This document shows positions 39,478 through 48,499 of a stretch of DNA of 64,000 bases, piece by piece. The notes under the pieces were generated by a model. That model was not told the origin of the DNA, searched no databases, and worked only from the letters and a program-made list of their open reading frames with translations. Each line of letters begins with the position of its first letter. Within the stretch, counting starts at the first letter, position 1. The translations under genes and the position numbers were made by a program. Origin of the DNA: Cerrena zonata (taxonomy: Eukaryota > Basidiomycota > Agaricomycetes > Polyporales > Cerrenaceae); NCBI GenBank assembly GCA_038087015.1, contig JASBNA010000079.1, forward strand, positions 1 to 64,000, given 5' to 3'.

Positions 39478-39615
39478 TTAATACTCTGACTTTCATTTTT
39501 TGCATCTCTATTAATAACATGAATTTTGGTATACGTCTAGTCCTTTATTGAAGATATCTTCAATGTGTATAATATTAATATATAATCGTTTCTTTCGTGT
39601 CTTTTTTTTTTCGTT

Positions 39616-40548
39616 TTAGATTCTTGATGGTAAATTTTTATCAAGTATCTTATCAACAATGCTATTCATGATTGGTTTCAATTCACAATCTTCAAATAAA
39701 TCAATCAATTTTTTCTTACCGTTATTTTGCTCATTATCTTGCATTTCAATCATTTCGACAAATCTGGGATCAATCGGGACATTTCCTAAAAATGTTAAAT
39801 CCAATTGCTGACTCAACGATAATCCTCCTCCACTCGAAAAAATATTAGTGCATTCAGCACAATGAGGACATATAAACCCACTCATATTTTCAACCACTCC
39901 TAACACGTTGAAATTAACTTTTTTACAAAAATTGATTTCTTTACGGACATCGGCCGTAGCAACCTGTTGAGGGGTCGTCACAATCATGGCCCCATCTAAT
40001 GGCTGGGACCATCTTAATTCTTCTGCTATGGCTATATGTTCATCCGATGTACCTGGCGGTGTATCAATCAATAGATAATCCAAAGGCTCCTCAGCTGATC
40101 CCCATACAACATCTTTTAAAAATTGGCGTATCATAGCGGTCTTCTTTGGTCCTCTCCAAACAACACTATTACCCCTGTCTCCAAGTAGAAACCCTAGTGA
40201 CATAAGCGATAAGTTTCCTCTTTCAACTTTTGGCTTTTGGTCATCTTCATCGTCCTGATCAGTGACAGGATATTCTTTAACACTAGGTCTTTTATAAACT
40301 GAAACTGGAACCCAACCAGAAGTAGATTGATGAACTTGCTTCTTCTCAACTCCAAACATTCTCGGTAGCGACGGACCAGTCAAATCTATATCTAAAACAC
40401 CAACATTGAAACCTTTATTGACTAACGTAAGTGCAGTTTGGGTGGTTACTGATGATTTACCAACTCCTCCTTTTCCCGAAAGAATAAGCACAACATGTTT
40501 GACATGAGCCAATGACTTAGGCGGCTCCTGTGGTATCGAGGAATCCAT
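39616..40548 (-). CDS. CFD1: Cytosolic Fe-S scaffold ATPase Cfd1
   Basis: 310 residues of the Mrp/NBP35 P-loop family. Deviant Walker [10 protein letters not shown] (25-33), [19 protein letters not shown] (162-171) and the C-terminal cluster-binding cysteines Cys227-Pro-His-Cys230. The N-terminal four-cysteine ferredoxin-like motif of Nbp35 is absent, which identifies Cfd1. It forms a complex with Nbp35 that builds 4Fe-4S clusters for cytosolic and nuclear proteins. An acidic insert (about 97-108, DQDDEDDQK) is a local peculiarity. Confidence 0.93.
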   Translation of the reverse strand: MDSSIPQEPPKSLAHVKHVVLILSGKGGVGKSSVTTQTALTLVNKGFNVGVLDIDLTGPSLPRMFGVEKKQVHQSTSGWVPVSVYKRPSVKEYPVTDQDDEDDQKPKVERGNLSLMSLGFLLGDRGNSVVWRGPKKTAMIRQFLKDVVWGSAEEPLDYLLIDTPPGTSDEHIAIAEELRWSQPLDGAMIVTTPQQVATADVRKEINFCKKVNFNVLGVVENMSGFICPHCAECTNIFSSGGGLSLSQQLDLTFLGNVPIDPRFVEMIEMQDNEQNNGKKKLIDLFEDCELKPIMNSIVDKILDKNLPSRI

Positions 40549-40765
40549 CTTGCCAGTATCTATACTTATATCTCTTTATGAATAGATCGTTGATTTAGTA
40601 ATCAATTCACTAATTTTTTTTTTTTTTTTTGACTTCAGATAAAGCGCGACTTTTTTGATCTTTTATGTCGTAGATGACTTTTCGATTAGTTGTTGTTTTC
40701 GTTGGCCTTGATAGCTTCATACTCCTTTGGAAGAAACTTGCTAGGGTGAAAAGAGTGGTGATAAG

Positions 40766-41206
40766 ATGAGTTCCAGATATTCGACTATTGGTGCAACACA
40801 CCAAAGAGATATGAGAACCCAGTTGTTTTCGACACCCCCATCACGTTCGATTTATGCTCCTCCAGCAAGAATCGGATCACCATATGAAAAAACCAACCAG
40901 AATACTGCTAAACAGAACGAATCTTTTCTACTGTCATTGGAGAGTCAGAATAATGATGAGTTGGAAGGAATGGGGCAAAAAGTAGCCATGCTAAAGAATT
41001 TGGGGGTGAGAATGGGCAGCGAAATCAATAAATCGATCCAATTAAATGAAGATATAACAAATACTTTTGAAAAAGGGAAGATCACTTTGAAAAATACTTA
41101 CAATAAGATGGTAGTCATGAGTCAACGTGCTGGTATCACTTGGAAAATGTGGTTGGGGGTATTCCTTATTGTATTCCTTTGGTTTTTCTATGTTTGGATT
41201 TTTTGA
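40766..41206 (+). CDS. BET1: ER-Golgi v-SNARE Bet1
   Basis: 146 residues. A polar N-terminus is followed by a SNARE heptad region (about 52-118: LLSLESQNNDELEGMGQKV onward) and one C-terminal transmembrane anchor (about 125-145), ending WFFYVWIF. The motif order ESQN-E-GMGQ-K-LKNL-MG-EI and the WxWIx end match Bet1, the SNARE for fusion of ER-derived vesicles with the Golgi. Divergent from CFD1 with a 217-bp shared promoter. Confidence 0.93.
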   Translation: MSSRYSTIGATHQRDMRTQLFSTPPSRSIYAPPARIGSPYEKTNQNTAKQNESFLLSLESQNNDELEGMGQKVAMLKNLGVRMGSEINKSIQLNEDITNTFEKGKITLKNTYNKMVVMSQRAGITWKMWLGVFLIVFLWFFYVWIF

Positions 41207-41516
41207 AATTAGAAAATTTTAATTTTGTAAAATACGAATAAGTTTGAACTATACCAATGATTTATATTCAGTTCTAATGTCTAATTTATTGTTTTCACCT
41301 TGTTTTCTTTCTATTATTATTAAATTTTGCATCCATAATTGCTAGTCTTATAATGTGCTCCTTTATTTTCCGTTCATCATTCTAATTCCTAATTATATGT
41401 TTATTAGTGTATATTATAATGGTTTAGCATCCATTTTTTTTTTTTCATTTTTCTAATTCTTTCTACAGATGATTCAATAAACTAAATCAGTTATGCATAA
41501 AATATGTAATTTACTA

Positions 41517-43562
41517 TTAATCTAGGAATTCTTTTAATACATTGATGGATTTAAATTCTAAATTATTTCGATTTTTGTCTAGTTTGGAGTCAATTGCCCA
41601 TTTGTCATTATCATCTTTAGCTTCAGGTTCATTAGGCAGATTCACACTAATGATAGTTCCTTGAGCAGAGCTGTCAGTGAGCACATTTGAGCCCAACCCA
41701 TGATTTCCAACAGTTTGAGTCACAAGGTTACTTGATACTTCTTTTGGATCACTAGAAGAAGACTTTTGGATATCCTCCTTGGGTGAAGATAATTGACTAT
41801 CAATTACCGCTCTGATAGGCGACGGTGACTTCATTTTAACTGCTTTGATAGAATCATTTAATGTGGATACGTTGTTAGGAAGCTTGAGAATGGACTTCTT
41901 TGGTTTTAAAGTGTGATGAGATGGTTGGTATTTTGGAGTGGGCGAGCTATCTTTCAAGGTTCGTTTATGCTTTTTCTGCTTTCTCTTCTTTTTTAACTTG
42001 AGGTTTTTCTGTAATGTTGAATAATACTGATTAGTTTCTGCAACCGTTTGTTGTTCTTCTTCGTTTTCATCTTCTGATGTTGAATATACATCCGAAGAGT
42101 CTGAGGTAAGAATAATATCGTCACTGACATCATTGCCTTCACTGTCACTGCTAAGAGCGGAAGAATCAAACGTACAATCGCCATCATTCAATCTTAGATG
42201 ATCCAATGCTAAGGACTCTTCTAAAGCCTTTTTTGCAGGTGAAAGATTTTGTTCTCCATCGACAGGAAGCTGCAGGGGGGAGGAGGCCGAATCTTCAGGA
42301 GAAGGTTTACTACCGTCTCCAAATGGAGAATATATTATATTGCCATTCGGTGTTCCTTTGGCAAAAGTCGCCGAGGTGATTGGTGAACCATTAATCCTTA
42401 GCTTCTTGAAATGTGAGACTTGAGGTGTCAGTTCAACTGTCGGTATCGATTTAATTTGAGTGAAATGATTATTTGGGTTACTTTTAGAAAATGGATATGA
42501 TAATGGACTTGAGGGATTCCGTTGGGTATGATTCGTCCGAAGCACAGAGCTATATAACAAATTAAGAGGGCTATTAGCATTTTCCTTCAAAGCTTGAGAT
42601 AAAGAGGGTTCTGGAATGACCAGATCAGGATTTTTGAATAGATTTTCATGCGTATTGCCATTAAAACCAAAATCCAAATCTAGATTATAATTTTTATATT
42701 TAGCTTCCTGAATAACACGATATTTGGATATTGAGTCCGTAATGAAAGATTCAAAATTTTCCGGATCTGTTATATCTGCTTCAACAGTTTGCTTAATAGG
42801 AGATCGTGTAGGTGTGGAAGGCTCTATTATTTCGAAAGTATTCACGTAATTTGCTCGAGATTCTCTATTTGGAGTGCTAACCTTTTGATTAGAAGGAGAC
42901 GAAGGTACCGGTTCACCAGAGGAGGAGCTTGGATCTCGTTCTTCACTTGACACAAGTTTAGTTAGTAACGGATACTTTTCATTTTGAGCTGAAAAAGGAT
43001 GCCCTACTACATCGGAATGGGAATGAGCATTCACTTTCTTATCAATCTTCAGGAGATTACTAGCTAACGACTTGATTAGTTGGGAAGACTTGATTGATAA
43101 GTCTAAAAGCTGAGTTATTTCAGCGTCGATTTCATTATTTCTCGATTTAGTAACAGGTACCGAATCATCGTTAGCTTCACTTCCAGAACTACCCAGATCC
43201 AGTTTAGTAAAAACCTTATTCAATTTCTTATATCTAGATACCAAATCTTTATTCAAGTTATTAGAATGCTTTGCAATTGATATGTTCTTATACTGGATCT
43301 TTTGTTCAAGAGTTAATTTGCTTCGTATTTCCTTCCTTAAATCTTGCTGATACTTTCTCGATACCCTGACTAGTGAACCAGCCAATTCTTGAGATTCACT
43401 TTTTAGCTCATTTGCAAGAATATGATCCAACTTGAATTCTTCAATCGACGGAAGTGGATACAGGCTATTCGAAAAATTGGGTTGGTATCTTTTACTAATC
43501 AGAAATCTTCTCTGATTAGTCCTGGAAGAGATTGTGGGGTCAGAGTTATTCTTTGACGTCAT
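41517..43562 (-). CDS. Ser-rich protein with many S/T-P sites, unrecognised
   Basis: 681 residues. The N-terminal 60-175 looks helical and partly coiled coil (SRKYQQDLRKEIRSKLTLEQKI and later DAEITQLLDLSIKSSQLI). The rest is low-complexity, Ser/Pro-rich and probably disordered, with an acidic stretch (about 490-510) and a very basic stretch (KLKKKRKQKKHKR, about 523-535). Several full CDK-type sites occur (TPTRSPIK, SPAKK, SPSPIR), suggesting a cell-cycle phosphoprotein. I do not recognise a family. The long open frame, the position between BET1 and YEA4, and a near-consensus start support a real gene. Confidence 0.7.
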   Translation of the reverse strand: MTSKNNSDPTISSRTNQRRFLISKRYQPNFSNSLYPLPSIEEFKLDHILANELKSESQELAGSLVRVSRKYQQDLRKEIRSKLTLEQKIQYKNISIAKHSNNLNKDLVSRYKKLNKVFTKLDLGSSGSEANDDSVPVTKSRNNEIDAEITQLLDLSIKSSQLIKSLASNLLKIDKKVNAHSHSDVVGHPFSAQNEKYPLLTKLVSSEERDPSSSSGEPVPSSPSNQKVSTPNRESRANYVNTFEIIEPSTPTRSPIKQTVEADITDPENFESFITDSISKYRVIQEAKYKNYNLDLDFGFNGNTHENLFKNPDLVIPEPSLSQALKENANSPLNLLYSSVLRTNHTQRNPSSPLSYPFSKSNPNNHFTQIKSIPTVELTPQVSHFKKLRINGSPITSATFAKGTPNGNIIYSPFGDGSKPSPEDSASSPLQLPVDGEQNLSPAKKALEESLALDHLRLNDGDCTFDSSALSSDSEGNDVSDDIILTSDSSDVYSTSEDENEEEQQTVAETNQYYSTLQKNLKLKKKRKQKKHKRTLKDSSPTPKYQPSHHTLKPKKSILKLPNNVSTLNDSIKAVKMKSPSPIRAVIDSQLSSPKEDIQKSSSSDPKEVSSNLVTQTVGNHGLGSNVLTDSSAQGTIISVNLPNEPEAKDDNDKWAIDSKLDKNRNNLEFKSINVLKEFLD

Positions 43563-43633
43563 TCCGAGATTGATCTACTTCTTCTTTCACTTGGTCCAGC
43601 CAGCGACTTAAATATATCCTATATATCCTTCAA

Positions 43634-43782
43634 AATGAGTACATTAAACCATGAATCAGTGGGTAAGCTTGATGGAAAAGAGGAATTCGAATATGAAAAG
43701 TTTGAAAAATCTAAATTGTTATCAGAATTGCACCATCACAAAAAAAAAAAAAAAAAACAGAGACGACGTTTTAAAAGCTGAA
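43634..43782 (+). CDS. Possible small basic protein, uncertain
   Basis: An ATG opens a 48-codon frame starting MSTLNHESVGKLDGKEEFEY and passing into Lys-Lys codons of an A18 run (43740-43757) before a stop. The A run may contain length errors, in which case the reading could end as NRDDVLKAENL. The acidic/aromatic start looks protein-like, but no family is recognised, and it could be a leader region of the next gene. Low confidence. Confidence 0.25.
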
Positions 43783-43863
43783 AACTTATAATAGAACTCA
43801 GTATGACTAGAGATCATTATACGTTGACCAGTAGAAGATGCTTATAATTCAAGTTCGCTAGCA

Positions 43864-44886
43864 TACATTTCGATTGCAGAATGGGTTTTCATATTATCTC
43901 AAGTCTTTGGTGGATGTTGTTTCAATGTTTTCATATTAGAAAACATCTTGTCTAATAACTTTTCCACTCATTCATTGGCGACGATTATCACGTTTTGCCA
44001 ATTCCTATTCGTAGCTATAGTGTCCTACTATCCAAACACAGATTTCCGAGGATCCAGCTGGAGAAGGCTATATTTGAGGAAGCCGCAAATACCCATTCGA
44101 GAGTGGGTATTAATGGTTGTTATGTTTATAACTGTATCATTGTTGAACAATTTGATTTGGAAGTTCAAGATTGGAATCCCATTCCATATTGTATTTCGGT
44201 CCAGTGGTACGGTCATCACAATGGTAATTGGTTATTTGTTTGCCCAAAAAAGGTATTCTAAACAACAAGTGTTTGCCTCTATAATCATATCATTAGGGAC
44301 TATTTTGACGACCATGGACTCCTCTCCAAAGTCACCGAATAGGGAGACATCTGGGTTTGGGGACTCAAAGTTTTTCATTGGCGTGTCTCTCTTGTTTCTT
44401 GCATCAATTATATCTGCATTTATGGGTCTTTATAACGAAACTCTTTTTAAAAAGTATGGTAATCAATGGCAAGAGAGCTTATTTTATACCCATTTCTTAT
44501 CCTTGCCGCTATTCTTACTGGTGATACCGTTATTGAGAGATGAATTTCTCGTTTTATGGGATGCTCCCGAGAAGTACATGTTCACCAATAATATTATTGT
44601 TTCTAAACAATTTTGCAGTCTTTTAATTAACATGGTATCCCAATACGCATGTACAAAAGGAGTCAACATGCTATCTGGTAGAACATCAGCGTTGTCGGTC
44701 ACTGTTGTTTTATTGGTACGGAAATTCGTAAGTTTACTAATTAGTATTACATGGTATGGGAATGAACTCTCCACTACATCTAAATTAGGTGCCTCTCTTG
44801 TTTTCCTTGGAGCACTTCAATACGGAATTGCCAGTAGTGGACTTAAAAATAGAATTGTTAGAAATAGAAATGAAAAAGCAGAATAA
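43864..44886 (+). CDS. YEA4: UDP-GlcNAc transporter Yea4-like
   Basis: A nucleotide-sugar transporter of the SLC35B/Yea4 type that carries UDP-N-acetylglucosamine into the ER for chitin synthesis. About ten hydrophobic segments. FGGCC followed by ITFCQFLF at the N-terminus, IPFHIVFRSSGTVITM, YNETLFKKYG-W-E-LFYTHFLSLP, and LVRKFVSLL are family hallmarks. The conserved first helix (AEWVFILSQVFGGCCFNV) is present upstream of 43948 in the same frame, but that frame has no ATG before a TGA at about 43834. The true start is therefore unclear: a short upstream exon or another one-base error. I place the 5' limit at the first codon of clear coding character. Confidence 0.82.
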   Translation, partial: YISIAEWVFILSQVFGGCCFNVFILENILSNNFSTHSLATIITFCQFLFVAIVSYYPNTDFRGSSWRRLYLRKPQIPIREWVLMVVMFITVSLLNNLIWKFKIGIPFHIVFRSSGTVITMVIGYLFAQKRYSKQQVFASIIISLGTILTTMDSSPKSPNRETSGFGDSKFFIGVSLLFLASIISAFMGLYNETLFKKYGNQWQESLFYTHFLSLPLFLLVIPLLRDEFLVLWDAPEKYMFTNNIIVSKQFCSLLINMVSQYACTKGVNMLSGRTSALSVTVVLLVRKFVSLLISITWYGNELSTTSKLGASLVFLGALQYGIASSGLKNRIVRNRNEKAE

Positions 44887-44978
44887 TAATATATTAAAAG
44901 TTTAATATACAAACATGATCAGATAAGAGGTCTATGCAAAAGAGTAAAACAAAAACAAAAAAAGGATATGACAATAAA

Positions 44979-46367
44979 TTAAAGCGCAGCATGAGAGTCA
45001 CCAAATGGATCACTTTCGACCGTATTATTAGTATTGGTTCTTTTGAAATTTGGTTTCTGGGGTTCTGAAAGTTCATTAAAATTAGTATTTTTGGCGGGTC
45101 TAGGAGGTGGTGGAGACTTTTTGGCAGCAAGTGAGCTACTTGAGCCTTCTTGGATGTTTAACCCACCCAACCTTGTGTCAATACTTTCATCATCAACCGT
45201 CTCTTGATCTGAACTTTCATCAGTATAATAACTTTCGTAACCTTCACTATCGTAGTTTTCATCTTCCTCATCATAATTAGGAGCAGGATTTGAATCGTTA
45301 TACCCACATGCTTGATCGAATTTTGTGAAAGCAGTAACCAATTGTTCGTTGGCACCAATTAAACTACCCAAGAATTCTTCATCCATGGCTAATACCTCTT
45401 TTGATTTAGCTTCAGGATCTCCAGCCCCAACGTACTGAAGATATCTCAATACTTTACGTCTAATCGAGCGACATTTGTCAAATTCGTTTGAAGTCTTTTT
45501 GTCATCCAAAGGAGAAACATCTTTAGGTAACGCAATTAAAAGATTATTTAAAGCAGTGGTATGAGTAACACAATCAGCAATAACTGTTCTTATTTTAGGT
45601 GCTTCAGCCTTATAATTGATTTGAGGAATTTTGAACTGTTCATCAGCATAAATAACCCCATTTTTACCAGTCTTTCTTCTTCTTCTCTTCTTTCTCTTAT
45701 CCTTTTTATCAGAAGCAGCACGACCATCGGCAAAATCATTCTTGGAATATGGAGATGCTGTTTTAGGACGAGGAGGAGGAGTTCTTTTATCGAGCTCAGG
45801 AGTATGAGGGGCTGACCGTCTCGAAGAAGCTTTTTGATCTTTATCAGATTCAAATACATTTGCACTGGGGGTTCTAGAATGGGTCAGTTTTGATTTAGCA
45901 TGAGGAATGAACTTCCATAAAGAAGACATATACTTATACCCATCCATTCCATCAAGTTCATGCTTCCAACCAGCAGCCATGGCCCTTACTTTAGATTGCA
46001 CCTTACGATCATAAGACAGACCAATCCCAGTACGTCCAGAGCCATCTATGATCCCTTTTAACACATCAAGAAGCTTATCGTCTCGGGCCACAGTAGGACC
46101 TATCTTCGGTCCTGAGTTTAAGACTAATAGCTCTAAAATATTAAGTGCTCTCACCTGTTGGTGAACACTATCCCCATACTTGATATTCTTTCTAATAGCC
46201 CTAGCAGCTTCAACTGCACCAGTTGAAGGCTGAATTTGAATCAATTGAAGTAGATCAGAAAGATAAAGCTCGAGAGTCTCATCAATCTCTCCATTACGAT
46301 TGGGGGTGGACAACTGATTGATTTTTATCGTTATCGAGGTCACTGGTTTTTCTCCAAAGATAGGCAT
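44979..46367 (-). CDS. LSB5: VHS-GAT endocytic adaptor Lsb5
   Basis: 462 residues. A VHS domain (about 1-150, with RALNILELLVLNSGPKIG), then a basic linker (DKRKKRRRRKTGK, about 218-230), and a GAT domain (about 250-350) that binds Arf and ubiquitin. An acidic Tyr/Ser stretch, a Pro tract (KKSPPPPRPAK, a likely SH3 ligand) and a DPFGD end follow. This matches Lsb5, which binds Las17 and Sla1 and links actin to endocytosis and ubiquitin sorting. The family GGA proteins would carry a gamma-ear domain, absent here. No membrane segments. Confidence 0.88.
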   Translation of the reverse strand: MPIFGEKPVTSITIKINQLSTPNRNGEIDETLELYLSDLLQLIQIQPSTGAVEAARAIRKNIKYGDSVHQQVRALNILELLVLNSGPKIGPTVARDDKLLDVLKGIIDGSGRTGIGLSYDRKVQSKVRAMAAGWKHELDGMDGYKYMSSLWKFIPHAKSKLTHSRTPSANVFESDKDQKASSRRSAPHTPELDKRTPPPRPKTASPYSKNDFADGRAASDKKDKRKKRRRRKTGKNGVIYADEQFKIPQINYKAEAPKIRTVIADCVTHTTALNNLLIALPKDVSPLDDKKTSNEFDKCRSIRRKVLRYLQYVGAGDPEAKSKEVLAMDEEFLGSLIGANEQLVTAFTKFDQACGYNDSNPAPNYDEEDENYDSEGYESYYTDESSDQETVDDESIDTRLGGLNIQEGSSSSLAAKKSPPPPRPAKNTNFNELSEPQKPNFKRTNTNNTVESDPFGDSHAAL

Positions 46368-46800
46368 TTTTCAAAGGGATAAATATTGCAAAAAAAGTCT
46401 GAGATGAACGAAATGGCTATCCCAACAAGTATCAATTTGCTTGAGTAATGAATTAGGGTACGGTAACCAAGGCTAGTGTAGTTTCAATGCAAACAATTTA
46501 ACTGGAGAAGTAACTGATGAAGAATTGATTAAGATTTTGGAAGATTCTCATAAAATGACTTGCTCCTTTGAGATTCTTGTCTCACAATAGCTTTTTTTTT
46601 TGTTCGGGTTCGTCTTTTTTTTTTGTTATTCTTCAGCTGTTAACTGTCCAGAAGACGAGACTAAGGGATATAACCGGAGAAGCAATCCAGAAGAATTTGA
46701 CAGTCAGGGAAACTTGGACATAAGTTGAGGCAAGAGAAATTGCAGTGGTGAATCGGATGGTTTTTCATTTATATCAAAGATCAAATAGACAAGAACACCA
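46368..46800. other. Divergent promoter, LSB5 and KTR-type gene
   Basis: 430 bp. A frame at 46477-46590 would read CSFNANNLTGEVTDEELIKI and end after 38 codons. It has no ATG at its head and is discussed as a possible terminal exon. Otherwise no feature. Confidence 0.4.
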
Positions 46801-48234
46801 ATGATTATTCCCCACATGAGAAAGACACAGCTCATACGAGTGCTTGTTGTTAGTGCAGTTATAAGTGTTGTTGTTATTTATTCTGTATTTCAAATCGATT
46901 CCGTTAAAATTGCAGGAGCCAAGTTTCGAAACAACATTCATAATAAGGTTAATACGTTTATCGATGAAAAATTCAGAGATGCTGATAAATTAGTTCCTAT
47001 CAAGTCTTTGAATGATAAATCAGATAAAGACAATTACTTAGAAAAGGTAGATAAGCCTAAAGATGGAGGTCAGAAGAAAGACAAGCGGGGATTGGGAACG
47101 GACAGTAAAGTGAGAGCAGCATTGATTGTAGTTGTGAATCAGAGAAACGAACTTCCTAGTCTTCTTTCGACCATGACGAATTACGAGGAGAGGTTTAACC
47201 ACAAGTACAAATATGATTGGGTCATAGTGTCATATAAATCCTTACTCAATGACCATAAAGAAGAATTAGCAGCCATTGCCAGTGGAACGATCAAATTCTT
47301 CGACTTAAGGTACCAATCAGAATTCTTAACTTATAGAGAAAATACTGATAGGAAGAAAGTACGAGACGGCAGAGCGAAGCTTCGACTTCCAAAAGAATTT
47401 AGAAAGCACAATACCATACAAGCAAGGCATTTCACGAGATTTCAGGCAGGTCATTTTTACAATATCGATACTATTTGGAATGATTATGACTATTATTGGA
47501 AGATTCCCTCAGGCTCTCTGTTGACGTGTGACGTTGACTACGACGTATTCGAGTTCATGCAGACAAATCAAATCAAGTATGGTTGGCTGTTAATGGATAA
47601 ATTGCCAGACCAAATGCATCGCAATCTTTTGAATCACATTAAAGATTATGTACAAGATAAGGATAACAGCTACTTACCTAATTCTGATGAGGTTTCGAAT
47701 AGTCTTGAATTTGTTCTTCATCCTGAAACCATTAACGAGTTAAAACAAAACCAAGAAGATATATTCTGGCAATTCGCTTCTTGCGCTTATAATCCAGAAT
47801 TTGAATTGGCCGATGCTAGGTTCTTTCGTTCAGCCCAGTACATGCACTTGTTCAACTACCTCGATAACTTGAATGGGGTTTATTATGAATGTTGGAGAGA
47901 GGCCCACTTCAAGACAATCGCAACATCATTATTCCTTGACTCAAAACAAGTTCATTTCTTTAATGATCTAGCAGTACAGACCTACGCCTCCAACAACTGT
48001 CCTACAAACCTTGATTTCTACATTGACAAAAAATGTACCTGTGATCCTACAAAACATAATAAACAGTTTGCCGTCACCAATAGAATAAAAGGTACTTACC
48101 AAGTGATGGCTCAAAGCGATTGCGTTAGAGACTGGCACTCCAGTTTCATAGACCATTGCCACCCTCCTTCCAAACTAGCGAGGAATTTGAGTCTTTCTTT
48201 AGTATTTTCAACCCCGAAAACTAATATTTCATAG
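46801..48234 (+). CDS. KTR/KRE2-family alpha-1,2-mannosyltransferase (GT15)
   Basis: 477 residues. Golgi type II membrane protein: short N-terminus, anchor about 12-30, stem, then a GT15 catalytic domain. Recognisable blocks are RAALIVVVNQRNELPSLLSTM, YDYYWKIPSG, DVDYDVFEFM, PEFELADARFFRS, QVHFFNDLA and paired cysteines (NNCPTN, KKCTC). It transfers mannose from GDP-mannose to N- or O-glycans. Compared with Kre2 some active-site surroundings differ (IPSG where the family has EPGV; YECWREAHF where it has YERWGDAPVH), so activity or specificity may be altered. The Glu of the FELAD block is kept. The nearest group is MNT3/KTR-like; exact ortholog uncertain. Confidence 0.83.
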   Translation: MIIPHMRKTQLIRVLVVSAVISVVVIYSVFQIDSVKIAGAKFRNNIHNKVNTFIDEKFRDADKLVPIKSLNDKSDKDNYLEKVDKPKDGGQKKDKRGLGTDSKVRAALIVVVNQRNELPSLLSTMTNYEERFNHKYKYDWVIVSYKSLLNDHKEELAAIASGTIKFFDLRYQSEFLTYRENTDRKKVRDGRAKLRLPKEFRKHNTIQARHFTRFQAGHFYNIDTIWNDYDYYWKIPSGSLLTCDVDYDVFEFMQTNQIKYGWLLMDKLPDQMHRNLLNHIKDYVQDKDNSYLPNSDEVSNSLEFVLHPETINELKQNQEDIFWQFASCAYNPEFELADARFFRSAQYMHLFNYLDNLNGVYYECWREAHFKTIATSLFLDSKQVHFFNDLAVQTYASNNCPTNLDFYIDKKCTCDPTKHNKQFAVTNRIKGTYQVMAQSDCVRDWHSSFIDHCHPPSKLARNLSLSLVFSTPKTNIS

Positions 48235-48328
48235 TAATACCATAGTAATACCATAATACCATAGTAATACCATAATACCATAGTAATACCATAATACCAT
48301 AGTAATACCATAATACCATAGTAATGCC
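48233..48328. repeat. 19-bp tandem repeat after the KTR-type gene
   Basis: Unit CATAGTAATACCATAATAC, about five copies beginning at the stop codon of the KTR-type gene. It lies in the SUP35 5' region. Confidence 0.85.
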
Positions 48329-48499
48329 ATCGTAGTAAAACCTCCGTACAATTTATGCTCTTCGATTTATCTTTTTTTTATGGGCGAAAAATTTTTCGAC
48401 TACCACCAAAAAAAAAAAAAATTTTTATGATGATCGATATATTCAATTAGTGTTTCTATAAGTTGAAAAAACAAGCCATAAAGACATTAGAAGAACAGG

